Source: Hymenopus coronatus
Lineage: Eukaryota; Arthropoda; Insecta; Mantodea; Hymenopodidae
Length of the DNA: 64,000 nucleotides
Direction of reading: 5' to 3'
Assembly: GCA_030762935.1 (NCBI GenBank)
Contig: CM060900.1
Coordinates: 112,744,620-112,808,619, forward strand
In this document: positions 1 through 9,479 of the stretch, piece by piece
How positions within the stretch are numbered: the first letter of the stretch is position 1
Layout: the number at the start of each line of letters is the position of its first letter
Position numbers and translations under genes: made by a program
The notes under the pieces: model-generated
What the model saw: only the letters and a program-made list of their open reading frames with translations
Database searches by the model: none
Told to the model about the DNA's origin: nothing

Positions 1-930
1 TACAAATGTTCATGATGATCGCTTTTGGATGGCCTACTGTTATCAGTGAAGAGTTCACACAAAAAGTTGAAGATTTATGAAAACAGGCAGTTTGCTTCTA
101 CTAATGAACTTCCAACATTTCACTCAAGTTTCAAGGTCACTAATAATGTCTGCAGTTTTTACTGACAAACTTCAATACAAAATATACATGCAAGATGGGT
201 CCCAAGAATATCAATGTGTAAGCACTGAACAAAGCATTTGACATATTCTTTGTCATTTTTAGCACTATCCCAAAGGCAGTGATGAGTTCTTGAGTTAACA
301 TTGAGACTCGTGATGAAACATGGATTTCTTACTATACTCCAGAAACTAAGTGACAATGCAGTATTTATTCTCTGAATAAACCAAGAAAATTCAAACAACT
401 ACCATCAATGGAATATTAACAAATATTGAGTTGAAATTTTAAAGCACCACCATCCATACGGAAAATCACTGCCACAGTTTTCTGAGACTGAAAAGGTGGT
501 CTTCTGATAGACTTCTTGCCAAGAGAAGTAACAATAAATGTTGAGAGGTATTGTGAAACTTTATTAAAGCTTTGAGGCGCCATTCAAAACTGCTAGTGGA
601 GACTGCCCTCAAAGAACATTCTGCTTCATGACAATGCTCACACTCACATTGCAGAAAGGACAAGGGTATAATCAGATAAGTTTTGGTGGAAACTACTAGA
701 TCACCCACTCTACAATTTTGATCTAGCACCCTTAGACTTTCATGTTCCTTCCAAAACTTAAGGAATTTCTTGGTGGATGTCAGTTGGAGATGTTAAAAGC
801 AACTGTAACTGAATGGTTTAATGAACTGCTGGCATAGTTCTGTGATGACGTTAAAAAACCGGTGCCACAACTGAATAAGTGTTTTGACATTAATGGCTAC
901 TATGCAGAAAAATAAAATAATGTTCATATT
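1..930 (+). mobile_element. mariner transposase relic (Tc1/mariner, DD34D)
   Basis: Cut-and-paste DNA transposase relic with many stops and frameshifts. Read on the + strand in shifting frames it shows the mariner landmarks in order. A WVPR-like box lies near 198-215. GDEFL-like residues precede DETWISYY at 312-335, which holds the first catalytic Asp. HDNAHTH follows at 627-647 with the second Asp. Then come HPLYNFDLAPLDFHVF-like residues to about 755. The Asp in HDNA (codon 630) and the last Asp (codon 735) are 34 codons apart, the mariner signature, even though stops intervene. The 5' end is probably outside the window and no terminal inverted repeat was recognised. Non-functional; it lies within the Sod2 intron. 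Confidence 0.8.
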
Positions 931-1173
931 TTCATTTCCTATAAGTTTTGTTCATAAATCAAATATTTCTTATGTTATAACAAAATGATTCTTACTTAAA
1001 CTAACTTCATTTATAGCATCTGTTTCAAAATGTCACCAAACAAGTATAACAGTCTTATAGCCTATATATAAACCAAAGTTTGGTGTTGCAGCTTTGAAAC
1101 TCTCTTGGGTATAACAACAATTTTAATGAAAGGATGTTTTGGAACAGTGATACGTATGAATAGAATATTTCTG

Positions 1174-1193
1174 AGTGATACTTAAGTATCACT
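1174..1193. repeat. 20-bp perfect palindrome at end of PLE fragment A
   Basis: AGTGATACTTAAGTATCACT equals its own reverse complement over 20 bases. It sits just past the 3' boundary of PLE fragment A. It may mark a head-on junction of two element ends, or simply be part of the element tail. Confidence 0.7.
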
Positions 1194-1194
1194 T

Positions 1195-1570
1195 ACGTAT
1201 AGTTTTTCCAGACCAGTTTCGAAGCCATGTGAGTTTCATTGTCGAAGGTTTCCAGCTGAATTTCCACAGGGTGTTTTATGTTGAGGTGTGATGGACCCTG
1301 GTGGCTGAGTGACAAACCTCCACTATGTATTTTGTGGCGGCAATTCAAAGTTGAATTGGTTTTTAACAATATGTATTTTCTCCCAGACGTCAAGCTTTCC
1401 TGCATATCTGGCGGATTTTATAAGGTGTATGTATGTTAGGTACTATTTCATGAATAGCAGACCAAAAGTGGTGTGCAATGGCTGATTTGTCAGTTTGTTT
1501 GTATCTCACAGCTTGAGCAGGTATTTCTAATGCTTTTAATGCAATTACATGACCTTAACTCAGTCTTGGG
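1195..1570 (-). mobile_element. Penelope-like element fragment A (GIY-YIG tail)
   Basis: The stretch at about 1370-1560 aligns by eye with the GIY-YIG tail of the PLE copy at 54.4-54.6 kb: both share the TTCTCCCAGACRTC block and a block ending in TTTGTTTGTAT, in the same relative order and orientation. Read on the minus strand it holds an AHHF-like segment and the region after the nuclease. The 3' end, toward lower coordinates, carries CGAAACTGGTC at about 1211-1221 (minus strand). This matches the second half of the hammerhead ribozyme that PLEs commonly carry. The reverse-transcriptase part is absent. PLEs are telomere-related retroelements with a C-terminal GIY-YIG endonuclease. This is a dead, truncated copy. 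Confidence 0.6.
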
Positions 1571-2209
1571 CTATGTGGCAAAGAACATACATCAGTTATC
1601 ATTTAGTTGTCCGATTTGTGCTGCCATCTGTCCTTGCTTTAGTCAACTATTAGGAATTTTAGGAAATTTAGTAATATTGTCTGCTCTCGGGTACTCTCGC
1701 TATTTTCTTTGAAGGTGGTGATCTGTTTGGTGCATTTGTGCTCTTAAATATTAAAATGCTGCATTTTCCTCGATTTCTGTGAACTGAAGCTGAAATTCAG
1801 GATACAAATGAAGCTATGGAAAATTTTGATTCCAAGGGAGAGTTTTTCAAACTTTGAATAAGTGGAATGTAAGCAGCTTTATGCAGTTTTTTTCAAACTC
1901 ATATTTTATACTTGCTGTAAATTTAAAATAAAATATTAATACAGAAGTTATGACTATTTTCTTACGTGTTGAGAAATCCTTGAATGCCATACTTTTAGAT
2001 TGTCCCAATACTTTTCAACAGATTTAATTGATGTACTGTAAATAATAACTCAAAGTAGGCGTAAAAACTACTGAAACGCCTGGGCTTCAATGTGTTAAGT
2101 CTTGTTTCAAGGTGTCATTTTTTTTACCAATGTAAAATTTGTTGTAATCTGCACAAATTTGTAGATTCCTGATTTTTTTGTGTTCTGGAATTTGGTCTTT
2201 TAGGCAGAA

Positions 2210-3480
2210 ATAACTTCCAAACAAAAAATCCTCAAGAACCTAAAATCCAAACCAGTAATATAAACCAAAGCAGATAAAAGCAACACAATAGTAATATTAG
2301 ATAAATATGACATCACCAGAGTTGAAAATATGTTACAAGATAATGTTTTCGCAAAAATCAAAACAGATCCATTGAAGCAATGCATGAAAGACTACAGCCT
2401 TACCTTAAAAGTAACCAAAACAGTCCCAAACCGCATAAAAACCAGACCGGAACCAAACCCCCCCAATTTTACTCAGACTTTATGCCCTTCCAAAAATCCA
2501 CAAAACAGACAATGCCATGCACCAATAGTCAATAATATAGATTCTCCTACATACTGTCTCTCAAAATGGTTAGTGCAGAAGTTCACATCATTACCAAAAT
2601 ATCCCAGCTTAAGTATAAAATACTCGCAGGAGCTAATCAACAAAATCTCCCCCCTTGAAATAAAGCCTGAAGATCCCTTAGTATCCTTCGACATCACAGC
2701 AATGTACCCAAATGTACCCATTCCTCAGATGTTAAAAAACCTAGAAAGCTGACTAACCCACAATAAAATAGAAAAAGAAGAATTAGAAGACTACCTAAAT
2801 TTAATTAAACTTTACCTAGATCAGAACTACTTCACCTTCAACAACAGAACATACCAACAAACTACAGGCTTCACAATGGGTAACCCAATTTCACTACTTC
2901 TGGCAGACCTTCAGATCAGCTACCTGGAAACACACACAACCTCAGCATTTCCACACATCTTCAAAACTTGGCATAGATATGTTGATGACATCTTTGCCAT
3001 AGTCCCCAAACGTTTCATACAGGACTCCCTCAAATTACTTAACATACAACAGAAAACAATACAGTTCACAATAGAAATTGAAAAAGATAAAACTACCTTC
3101 CATTTCTAGATATGGAAATAACCAGAGAAAGTTACAAGCCACACTCCAACAACTATAAAGAATTATAGCCACAATCCTATAGCACACAAACATGCAGTAA
3201 TAAATAGCCTCACCCATAGACTGGTCTACACACCATTAAAAGATGAAGAATACAACACAGAATTCAAACACACAAAATCTACAGCAATAAACAATGGTTT
3301 TAACTAAAATTTAATAGATAAAAGAATTCAAACAACAAAAATTAATCAGACACCACAAAATTGATCCCATCACTAGATAAACCTTGCTTCAAAAAGTTTA
3401 CCCAAAACTACACCACAAGTTTAAAAAAATATACAAAAAACATAAAATCACACTTGTCCCCCAAAATAAGTTCAGTCTAC
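2210..3480 (+). mobile_element. Penelope-like element fragment B (reverse transcriptase)
   Basis: Degenerate PLE reverse transcriptase on the + strand. The start shows a TKADKSNTIVILDKYD-like segment (about 2250-2310), typical of the PLE RT N-terminal side. SPTYCLSKWLVQKFTS and PLVSFDITAMYPNVPIP follow (about 2540-2730), the latter with the first catalytic Asp region. Next are GFTMGNPISLLLADL (2870-2910) and the catalytic box WHRYVDDIFAIVP (2970-3008). After HFLDMEITRE (about 3100-3130) comes the thumb/linker, with LTHRLVYTPLK and AINNGFN. Stops at 2750 and 3109 break the frame. No GIY-YIG domain follows, so the copy is truncated at both ends. It lies in the Sod2 intron on the same strand as Sod2. 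Confidence 0.88.
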
Positions 3481-3489
3481 AAATGAGTG

Positions 3490-3750
3490 ATATGTTTTAG
3501 CTAGTCTTAATCATTTCTTTGAGAGCAATTGAAGTATTGTTGTATGGTGAAAATCCCAAATTCCTGATAAAGCTGGTTTCTAATGAACCATGGAGCCTTG
3601 GTAATGGTGCAGAGAGATTTGTTTTGTGGAACCTGAAGACAGTGACCATACACCACACAGGAGTAACATATGAGATTATAGGATGTATGAGAGGCTTGTA
3701 TAGAGTATTTAGCATTCCATTCCAAGCGGTGATCTCTTGTGTATAGTTTT
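3490..3750 (-). mobile_element. LINE ORF2 C-terminal scrap (Jockey/R1-like)
   Basis: Two overlapping minus-strand frames together show LYKPLIHPIISYVTPVW followed by ITKAPWFIRNQLYQEFGI. This is the characteristic stretch just after the reverse-transcriptase thumb in Jockey-type LINEs (LYK..I.P...Y..P.W ... I..APWFVRN..IH.DL.I). The fragment is frameshifted and about 250 bp long. No RT catalytic box or tail is visible nearby. Confidence 0.7.
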
Positions 3751-5260
3751 GTGATTCTGGAGGTAGCTAATCCCAGTGTCTTGATTCCTAAACCAGGATG
3801 TATATTGCCAAATATTATCAGTTAATTACTTACATTATCATGGTATAGCTAATTAATTTTATCTGTTACAAATAAACTAAAAGAAAAAGACCAAAAACAA
3901 AAAAAAACTTTCTTCCACCTACTCAATCAAAATAAATGCTCAACAATTAAATTTCAGCTGGTATCCTATAAAAGTAGCTAACTTGAAAAACTGTATAAAA
4001 ACAAAATATGCGTTGGAAGTTGACAATTAAGTGCTGGTAGCTAGCGCCTCTATTACTAAACTATTGCTAAAAGTTTGGGCATCCATGTTTGGCATATGCC
4101 CGATTTCATCATTCACTATACCATTTATGAGATCTTTAAGGTTTTTATTTCTTTTTATAGTATTGTATAGTAGTTTATAACCGATTTTACTTAAACCATT
4201 ATAATCTCTGATTTCTTTCAAATCAAATTTACTTCACTCCGTTCATTTATCCTAACTTTTCATCACCAAAATAAATATTAAGGATCACAACTTTCTTTTT
4301 ACCCCGCTTAACTAGAACCATAATTTCATTTACTTTTCACTATCCACTTCACATACACATCTGCCACTTTAAATATCTTCTCTTCATACTGATAACAACT
4401 GCACTGATCCCCTCACTTTCTTTGTCCATTGTTGCCATTCCTTCTGCTTTTACCTATTGCTGTTCAACCACCTGGATCCTTCTTCCCTACAGTCATCCTT
4501 TGCCTCTAATCATCTTTGTCTCCTTCCATAGTGTAGTGGTAAATTTACATCTTAATGTCTCTGGTAATTTGTTTAATTTTGATGTTATATATTGTAGTTC
4601 AGCAACATCTTTTAAAAGTTGATAGTGTTGTCAATATTTTTTATTTATATATATTGGTGTTGGTAAATGTTGTGGTAATTTGTGTTATTGTTATGTAGTC
4701 CATAATGTCATTTTTGGAGTAGGTATATAGTAATATATGTTAGGTCTTAGTCTCTTCTCTGTTGCATCTCTTTTTTTCTTCTTCTCCTTCCCTTTCTTTT
4801 CCTGCTTCTTCACTTTCTCCTCATCTTCTTATCTTCCTTCTCTTCTTTTTTCTCCTTCCCTCTCTTTTCTTTCTTCACCTCATGATATAAATTTCCTACT
4901 TCCCTTCTCTTCTTCCTCTTCACTCACTTCTTCCCCTCCTACTTCATCCTCTGTTCTCTCCTCTTCCTGTGAAATAAATTGTTGTATTCATGTGTGTTCT
5001 GATCTTCTTACTATTACTTCTCCTTTTTGGTTCTTAATATCTCTTCTTGTGGCATCTCCACTTGCCTCACTAAATTAATTATTTTAAATATGTTTGCTCT
5101 GAGCATATATAGTTCTTTATTTTGGAATGTATTAGCCACACTTGATAGTTGCTCAATGTTATCCTTTGTTATCTAACTTGATTTGTGTATTAAGTGTATT
5201 CATATAAAATGTACTCAGGGTTTTCTTATGTTTACAGATCTTGTACTGTGTTCTGTTAAT
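3750..5260. other. Unassigned intronic stretch with pyrimidine-rich block
   Basis: No gene is recognised. About 4740-5050 is strongly pyrimidine-rich on the + strand. Its complement would encode Lys/Glu-rich sequence, as in the coiled-coil ORF1 of some LINEs, but the frames are broken and no knuckle or RT is attached. A 64-codon minus-strand frame at 4027-4221 resembles nothing I know. Confidence 0.4.
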
Positions 5261-5478
5261 TTTCTTCCAATAAGCTTTATTTGAGCCATATTATGTATGC
5301 AACAGTAGAATTTGTTTTGGTACCAAATTGCACTTTGTGGAAGGGGTTAACTTGGAACATTTTAAAACTTGTCTTTCATCGGCAATATGTCATTTTAAAC
5401 TAACAAAGTGGAAAAGTATAAAAATGAACATAAACCTGAATATTTAATGCATTAATACATTATTTTATGATTTCATAG

Positions 5479-5624
5479 GATTGGTTCCACTCTTTGGGAT
5501 TGATGTCTGGGAGCATGCATACTACCTGCAGTACAAGAATGTGCGACCTGATTATGTTAAGAAGGTTTGGGAAGTAGCCAATTGGAAAGATATTTCAGAA
5601 AGATTTGCTAAAGCTAAGTCTTAA
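5479..5624 (+). CDS. Sod2: Mn superoxide dismutase, last coding exon
   Basis: C-terminal exon of mitochondrial manganese superoxide dismutase, which converts superoxide to hydrogen peroxide and oxygen in the matrix as a homotetramer. The reading frame gives [20 protein letters not shown], then [20 protein letters not shown] and a short RFAKAKS tail ending in TAA at 5622-5624. DVWEHAYY is the family signature and holds two of the manganese ligands (Asp and His). QYKNVRPDY is also invariant in Mn-SODs. The exon starts at 5479 after a TTTCATAG acceptor, and the first two bases complete a Gly codon split by the intron. Length and end point match the usual C-terminus of animal Mn-SODs. There are no stops or frameshifts, unlike all surrounding coding relics, so this is a live gene. 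The earlier exons lie beyond the left edge. Confidence 0.96.
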
Positions 5625-5863
5625 ATTTTATGCCAAGGAACTTAAAGACTCCCAGAGATAACATAAAATAAGGTACTATAAAGGTATCAGGATGATGCAA
5701 TTCACATGCTGGTCTTTATGCCATTATTTATTGTTGTTCTTGCTTATTGTAATATATCATTGATTTAGGGTGAAGAACAGAAATTCATAATATATGTAAA
5801 GTTTGATATTTTTGAAAGATTCAATCCATAAGATTTAAAATGTGCATTAAGATTCCCATTGTA

Positions 5864-5899
5864 AATAAATGTTTTTCTCTTAATGCCTAAACAAATAAA
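5864..5899 (+). promoter_or_regulatory. Sod2: Sod2 polyadenylation signals
   Basis: Two canonical AATAAA hexamers lie at 5864-5869 and 5894-5899, about 240 and 270 bases after the stop codon. Either could direct cleavage of the Sod2 transcript a few tens of bases downstream. Confidence 0.65.
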
Positions 5900-5904
5900 T
5901 GTTG

Positions 5905-6530
5905 CAGAATATCAAATATGTAATTATTGGCAATTTTTAAATGGCAGCTTTAACTGTGTAATAATACTAGAAGCTTCCTTTCTTCTTTTATTGCTGTTCT
6001 TTCCATTGTACAAATGAACATGCAGTCAGCATGGAGAAACAAGGCCAGCATTTCCACAAGTATAATGCAAAGATTCAGCAATATTTTATCAGAATTCTTA
6101 ACCATTCTCTTCGACCTTATTTTACAAAGGTTGTGGATTCAAACCTAGCCCAGACTAATGGTTTTTAAGTATGCTTAAAAACGACAGCTCCATATGAGTA
6201 GATTTACAGGCATGTGAAAGAACATTTGTAAACAAAATTTTGGCACACTGGCTGTGCTGATAAAATTTCTATAATTGAGTGCATCATTAGCAAACAAGAT
6301 AAATTTTGAAAACACAACTAAGTCCAATCTACTGTGTTCATGGCATTTGTGACCTTTTTTATTTATGCAGTGCATGTTATGCTTTGCTGCATTTCTTGCT
6401 ACTGCTTGTTTTCTGGCATTATTTTGTTGTTCTATGAAATAGTTTTGTATTGCATTTAACTAGTTATCAACAAGCACAGCAACATTCATTACATAGTTAA
6501 TAAATTATTTTGGTACTGTAATTATTTCCT
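5905..6530. other. Unassigned intergenic sequence
   Basis: AT-rich, with no recognisable coding sequence. A GGATTCAAACC motif near 6130 is reminiscent of a decayed RNA polymerase III B box but is too isolated to call. Confidence 0.4.
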
Positions 6531-6534
6531 TTAA

Positions 6535-8450
6535 CCTTTTTGCGGATATGGACATCATATGATGCAAATTTTAAAATGCAGGAGAATCAATTTGGACGCC
6601 ATACAACATGCTGTGCATACATGCATTTAATGCTTATTTAATCCTAATTATTTTAATTTTTGTCTTTTATAATAAATTTAAATAAATTCTAGAATAAATA
6701 AAGTCTTACCTTTAAAAGTTCCTTTTTGAATGGTACATCTCAGAATGTGGATAGACACATAAGGGCACATCTCCACATTCATGGCATATCATGTTAGTCT
6801 CTTTACAAAAACCTTTTTTGCGGCACACCAAACACCTTCGAAATGGACATGCGTTTTGCTGTCGATGGTATCCTTTTAGGAAAGTGTTTTCTTGAAGTCT
6901 GAGGGGTGCAGGGGTTGTAGATTTCTTACACCTGTATGAACAGGCCTCTGAATGTTACAGTGCTCAATTAGGCTACAAGCTATTGATATCCAGGTAGGTA
7001 ATCATCTTGCATGGGTTTAGAGTTCTCCAAATTATTAAACAATTGTATATGGTGATATCCAGCTGGTGCAAAAGTACTTTTTTGTACCACTTAATTGTTT
7101 TTCGCAAAGAAGGATATGATTGCAATACCTGATCTACTAGATCCACACCACCCATATGCATATTGTATTCCTGGATAACATCAGGCTTGAAACTTGACAT
7201 TTTAGTGTGGACATCTATTTTTCTAGTGGCAATCATCAAAATCTTAGGGCTGCAATTGGACAATGCAATAACTACCCTCCTATCTTGCCAAGTAATGTAG
7301 GTCAAGGGTGGGAGCTGACACACCTACATTTCTCCTCTCCTTAGAGTCTGAGTATTCACATTCTTCGGCAAACCAATACAATTTGAACTTGCTGTTCCAA
7401 CTGCATTTGTAGTCCTTTTGTATAAGGTCCTGTATAATTTAGGGGAGCTGTACCAACTATCTAAACATACAGTCCTACCCTGGTCAAGTATAGGTTCCAT
7501 CAGGTGCATTACTATGGAGCCAGATAACCCCGAATCTTTGTCTCCAGTATTATCACTTCCTTGCCCAGTGTAAATGCAGCTATTGTAAAGATATCCCATT
7601 TTACTTTCACAAAGATCAAAACTCTTTATGCCAAATCTGGCCCTCTTTGTTTTGATGTATTGCTTCCAACCTAAGCGGCCCTTCCAAAGCATCAAGTTTT
7701 CATCAACAGTGACCTTATCACCAGGCACGTGATTTTCTTTGAATTTTGAAATGGTTTATTCCAAAAACAAGCTAATTTTATGTAGTTTTATCATTTACAT
7801 TTACATTTTCTGTGCCGGTGAAATGAAGGAACTGCAAAATGGAAGAAAACTTATTTGACATGCATTTCCCAGAAATGGAGTAGCTAGCATGTCATTTGTA
7901 GACCAGTAGATGTCTAAAGTTGGTTTACAAATAACACCCATGAGCGTAATTAGACCAATTAGCCTGTAAATCTCATTCAGTGTTACTTCTGTCCACTTCT
8001 GAATTCTACTCTTAGGCCCTAAATTGCCTTTAGAAGCCAGGTCTTCTTTCACCTTACTCGCATATGCATTTGTTTCTGTAACAATGAGAGACACTGAGTC
8101 AGCAGTAAAAAATTTTGTGGAAATGTCAATTGGCTGTCAGAAGTCAATTGAGCTTGGGGTTGTACACCAGAGGCTGTGCTTGTGAAGATATGTCTAGTTG
8201 TTTTGGAGTCATTTTGACTACCCCATAAAGTTGCTTCTTCACAAACACGTGAAGGAAGAGTCACTTTCTTCCTCACAGCTACCTATATCCTCGATGCCCC
8301 TCTCAAAATCTGAAAACTTGCCACCAATATCAAAGTCACTATCATATAGCAAAAAGTGCTCCACATTATTCAAAGTAATTTCTGAAGCCCATACACTGCC
8401 TAGATGAGCTAATTTGTTAGCTACATTGCTAATGGAAGCCATAGTTAGAA
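6535..8450 (-). mobile_element. piggyBac-like DNA transposon relic
   Basis: The left boundary fits a piggyBac end: a TTAA target at 6531-6534 is followed by CCTTTTTGCGGATATGGACA and a CATCATATGATG palindrome at 6553-6564. The transposase gene runs leftward toward this end. The matching inverted terminus was not found downstream of 8450, so the other end is lost or diverged. piggyBac elements move by cut-and-paste into TTAA sites. The gene copy is broken. Confidence 0.75.
6718..8442 (-). pseudogene. piggyBac transposase, broken
   Basis: The gene is read right to left in several frames. An acidic N-terminal segment starts with MASISNVANK (8442-8239). Next come ETNAYASKVK, KWTEVTLNEIYRLIGLITLM and YWSTNDML (8094-7801). 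The catalytic block has VTVDENLMLWKGRLGWKQY (Asp 1), FGIKSFDLCESK, YTGQGSD and CLDSWYSSPKLY (Asp 2), at 7728-7324. HMGGVDLVDQVLQSY (Asp 3) and KWYKKVLLHQLDI follow at 7323-6973. A Cys-rich tail, CLVCRKKG ... CHECGDVPLC (about 6870-6725), is the C-terminal zinc-binding domain of the family. All three catalytic Asp positions survive, but stops near 7324, 7740-7800 and 8100-8240 separate the frames. Confidence 0.87.
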
Positions 8451-8964
8451 CTGAGATATAACATTTTCAAATGTGCTTTTTGATAGCTAAAACAAAAAAA
8501 CTGTGAATCCCGTAGCTACATGGCTCTACCATAAATCTCTGCTGCATATTTATTCTAAGGTGTAAATAGAAACGCTGAGAGAGAGGTTTGATTTCTTTGC
8601 AGCTTGGGTGTTCCTCACAAACACACAAACGTAATTGCATCATAGCAATAAACAGAATGATAAAACCTTGAAGCCGAGAACATTGTGCTTAGCTAGCTAT
8701 ACATATATACATTTGTATGCACATAACACAACCTGACTCACAAATTAGGTGAATTCGATGTAAAGAATGACTTTTGCTACAGAGAAAAAATTAGTGATAT
8801 TTAAAAGTTTGCTATCTTTGTTTTTATAATAGATGTATAGTGCCTTTAATCAGCTTTAAGCCAGTGTTTGTTGCATTAAAATATCTTAATAAATACCAAA
8901 GATACAAATGTTTATGTGCAAAGCATATTTACCTACATTTAATAATTTAAATGCCTTGAATTGT

Positions 8965-9108
8965 ATATTGGAAGGTCCTGGGTTCGATTCCTGGCTGGGG
9001 CAGGGAATTTTTGTTTAACCAGAATTATTTGCTATCCCCCACAGAGTCTGAAAGTATGTACGTGAGAGTGAATGCGTGTGTGTATTTTAGGAAAATAAAA
9101 AAAAAAAA
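8965..9108 (+). mobile_element. tRNA-derived SINE fragment (family C-like)
   Basis: An RNA polymerase III B box, GGTTCGATTCC, at about 8980-8990 is followed by a GGGGCAGGG block, a body and an A-rich tail (9096-9108). The same B box plus GGGCAGGG arrangement occurs in the SINE inserted at 15897. The tRNA A box region is poorly preserved, so this copy is degenerate or 5' truncated. Confidence 0.5.
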
Positions 9109-9160
9109 GATTTAAACCCAACATTAAGAACTTACAGACAAAGAGTTGTTATTAATGCAA

Positions 9161-9195
9161 AGCCCCCTATATGACCTTAAATGTTAAAGGGGGCT
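9161..9195. repeat. Perfect 8-bp stem hairpin
   Basis: AGCCCCCT (9161-9168) is the exact reverse complement of AGGGGGCT (9188-9195), with a 19-base loop containing two TTAA tetramers. It could be a transposon end or an RNA hairpin; no partner element was recognised. Confidence 0.5.
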
Positions 9196-9431
9196 ATAAA
9201 ATACAACAATTTAAAAACAAACAAATCTCTAGCACGCTTGCCGGGGTACAATAAAGTGGCATTGTCATACTCCTTTTCAGTGATGTATTTCTTGCATTTT
9301 ATTGTCTTATTTTTAGGACTGGTCAAGTAGTTTTTACATGGTTCATGGCTCAACCTGCCGCATATCCACTTTGTTACATGGCTGTTTGCATTTTTCATTA
9401 TGTGATCAATTTCATGGTCACAAGAATCCAT
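9177..9431 (-). other. Unassigned 84-codon open frame
   Basis: Minus-strand frame with several Cys and His residues (DSCDHEIDH, HVTKWICGRL, CKNYLTS, IKCKKYITEKEY). The texture is that of a transposase or zinc-binding domain remnant, but I cannot assign a family. It ends beside the 9161-9195 hairpin. It may be chance. Confidence 0.25.
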
Positions 9432-9479
9432 GTTGGAAGCACTCCAATCCTCCCCTGGAGTAGTTTCTTTAGAAAATTA

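Larger units (their letters stand above)
1..5478 (+). other. Sod2: Sod2 terminal intron (3' part)
   Basis: No Mn-SOD coding sequence was found upstream of the splice acceptor at 5477-5478 (TTTCATAG). The intron before the last exon is therefore at least 5.4 kb and extends beyond the window. It is filled with mariner, PLE and LINE debris. Confidence 0.65.

Noticed and set aside
4737..5078. 113-codon Phe/Ser/Leu-rich open frame
   Set aside because: Product of a pyrimidine-rich tract with few stops; no start context or domain.
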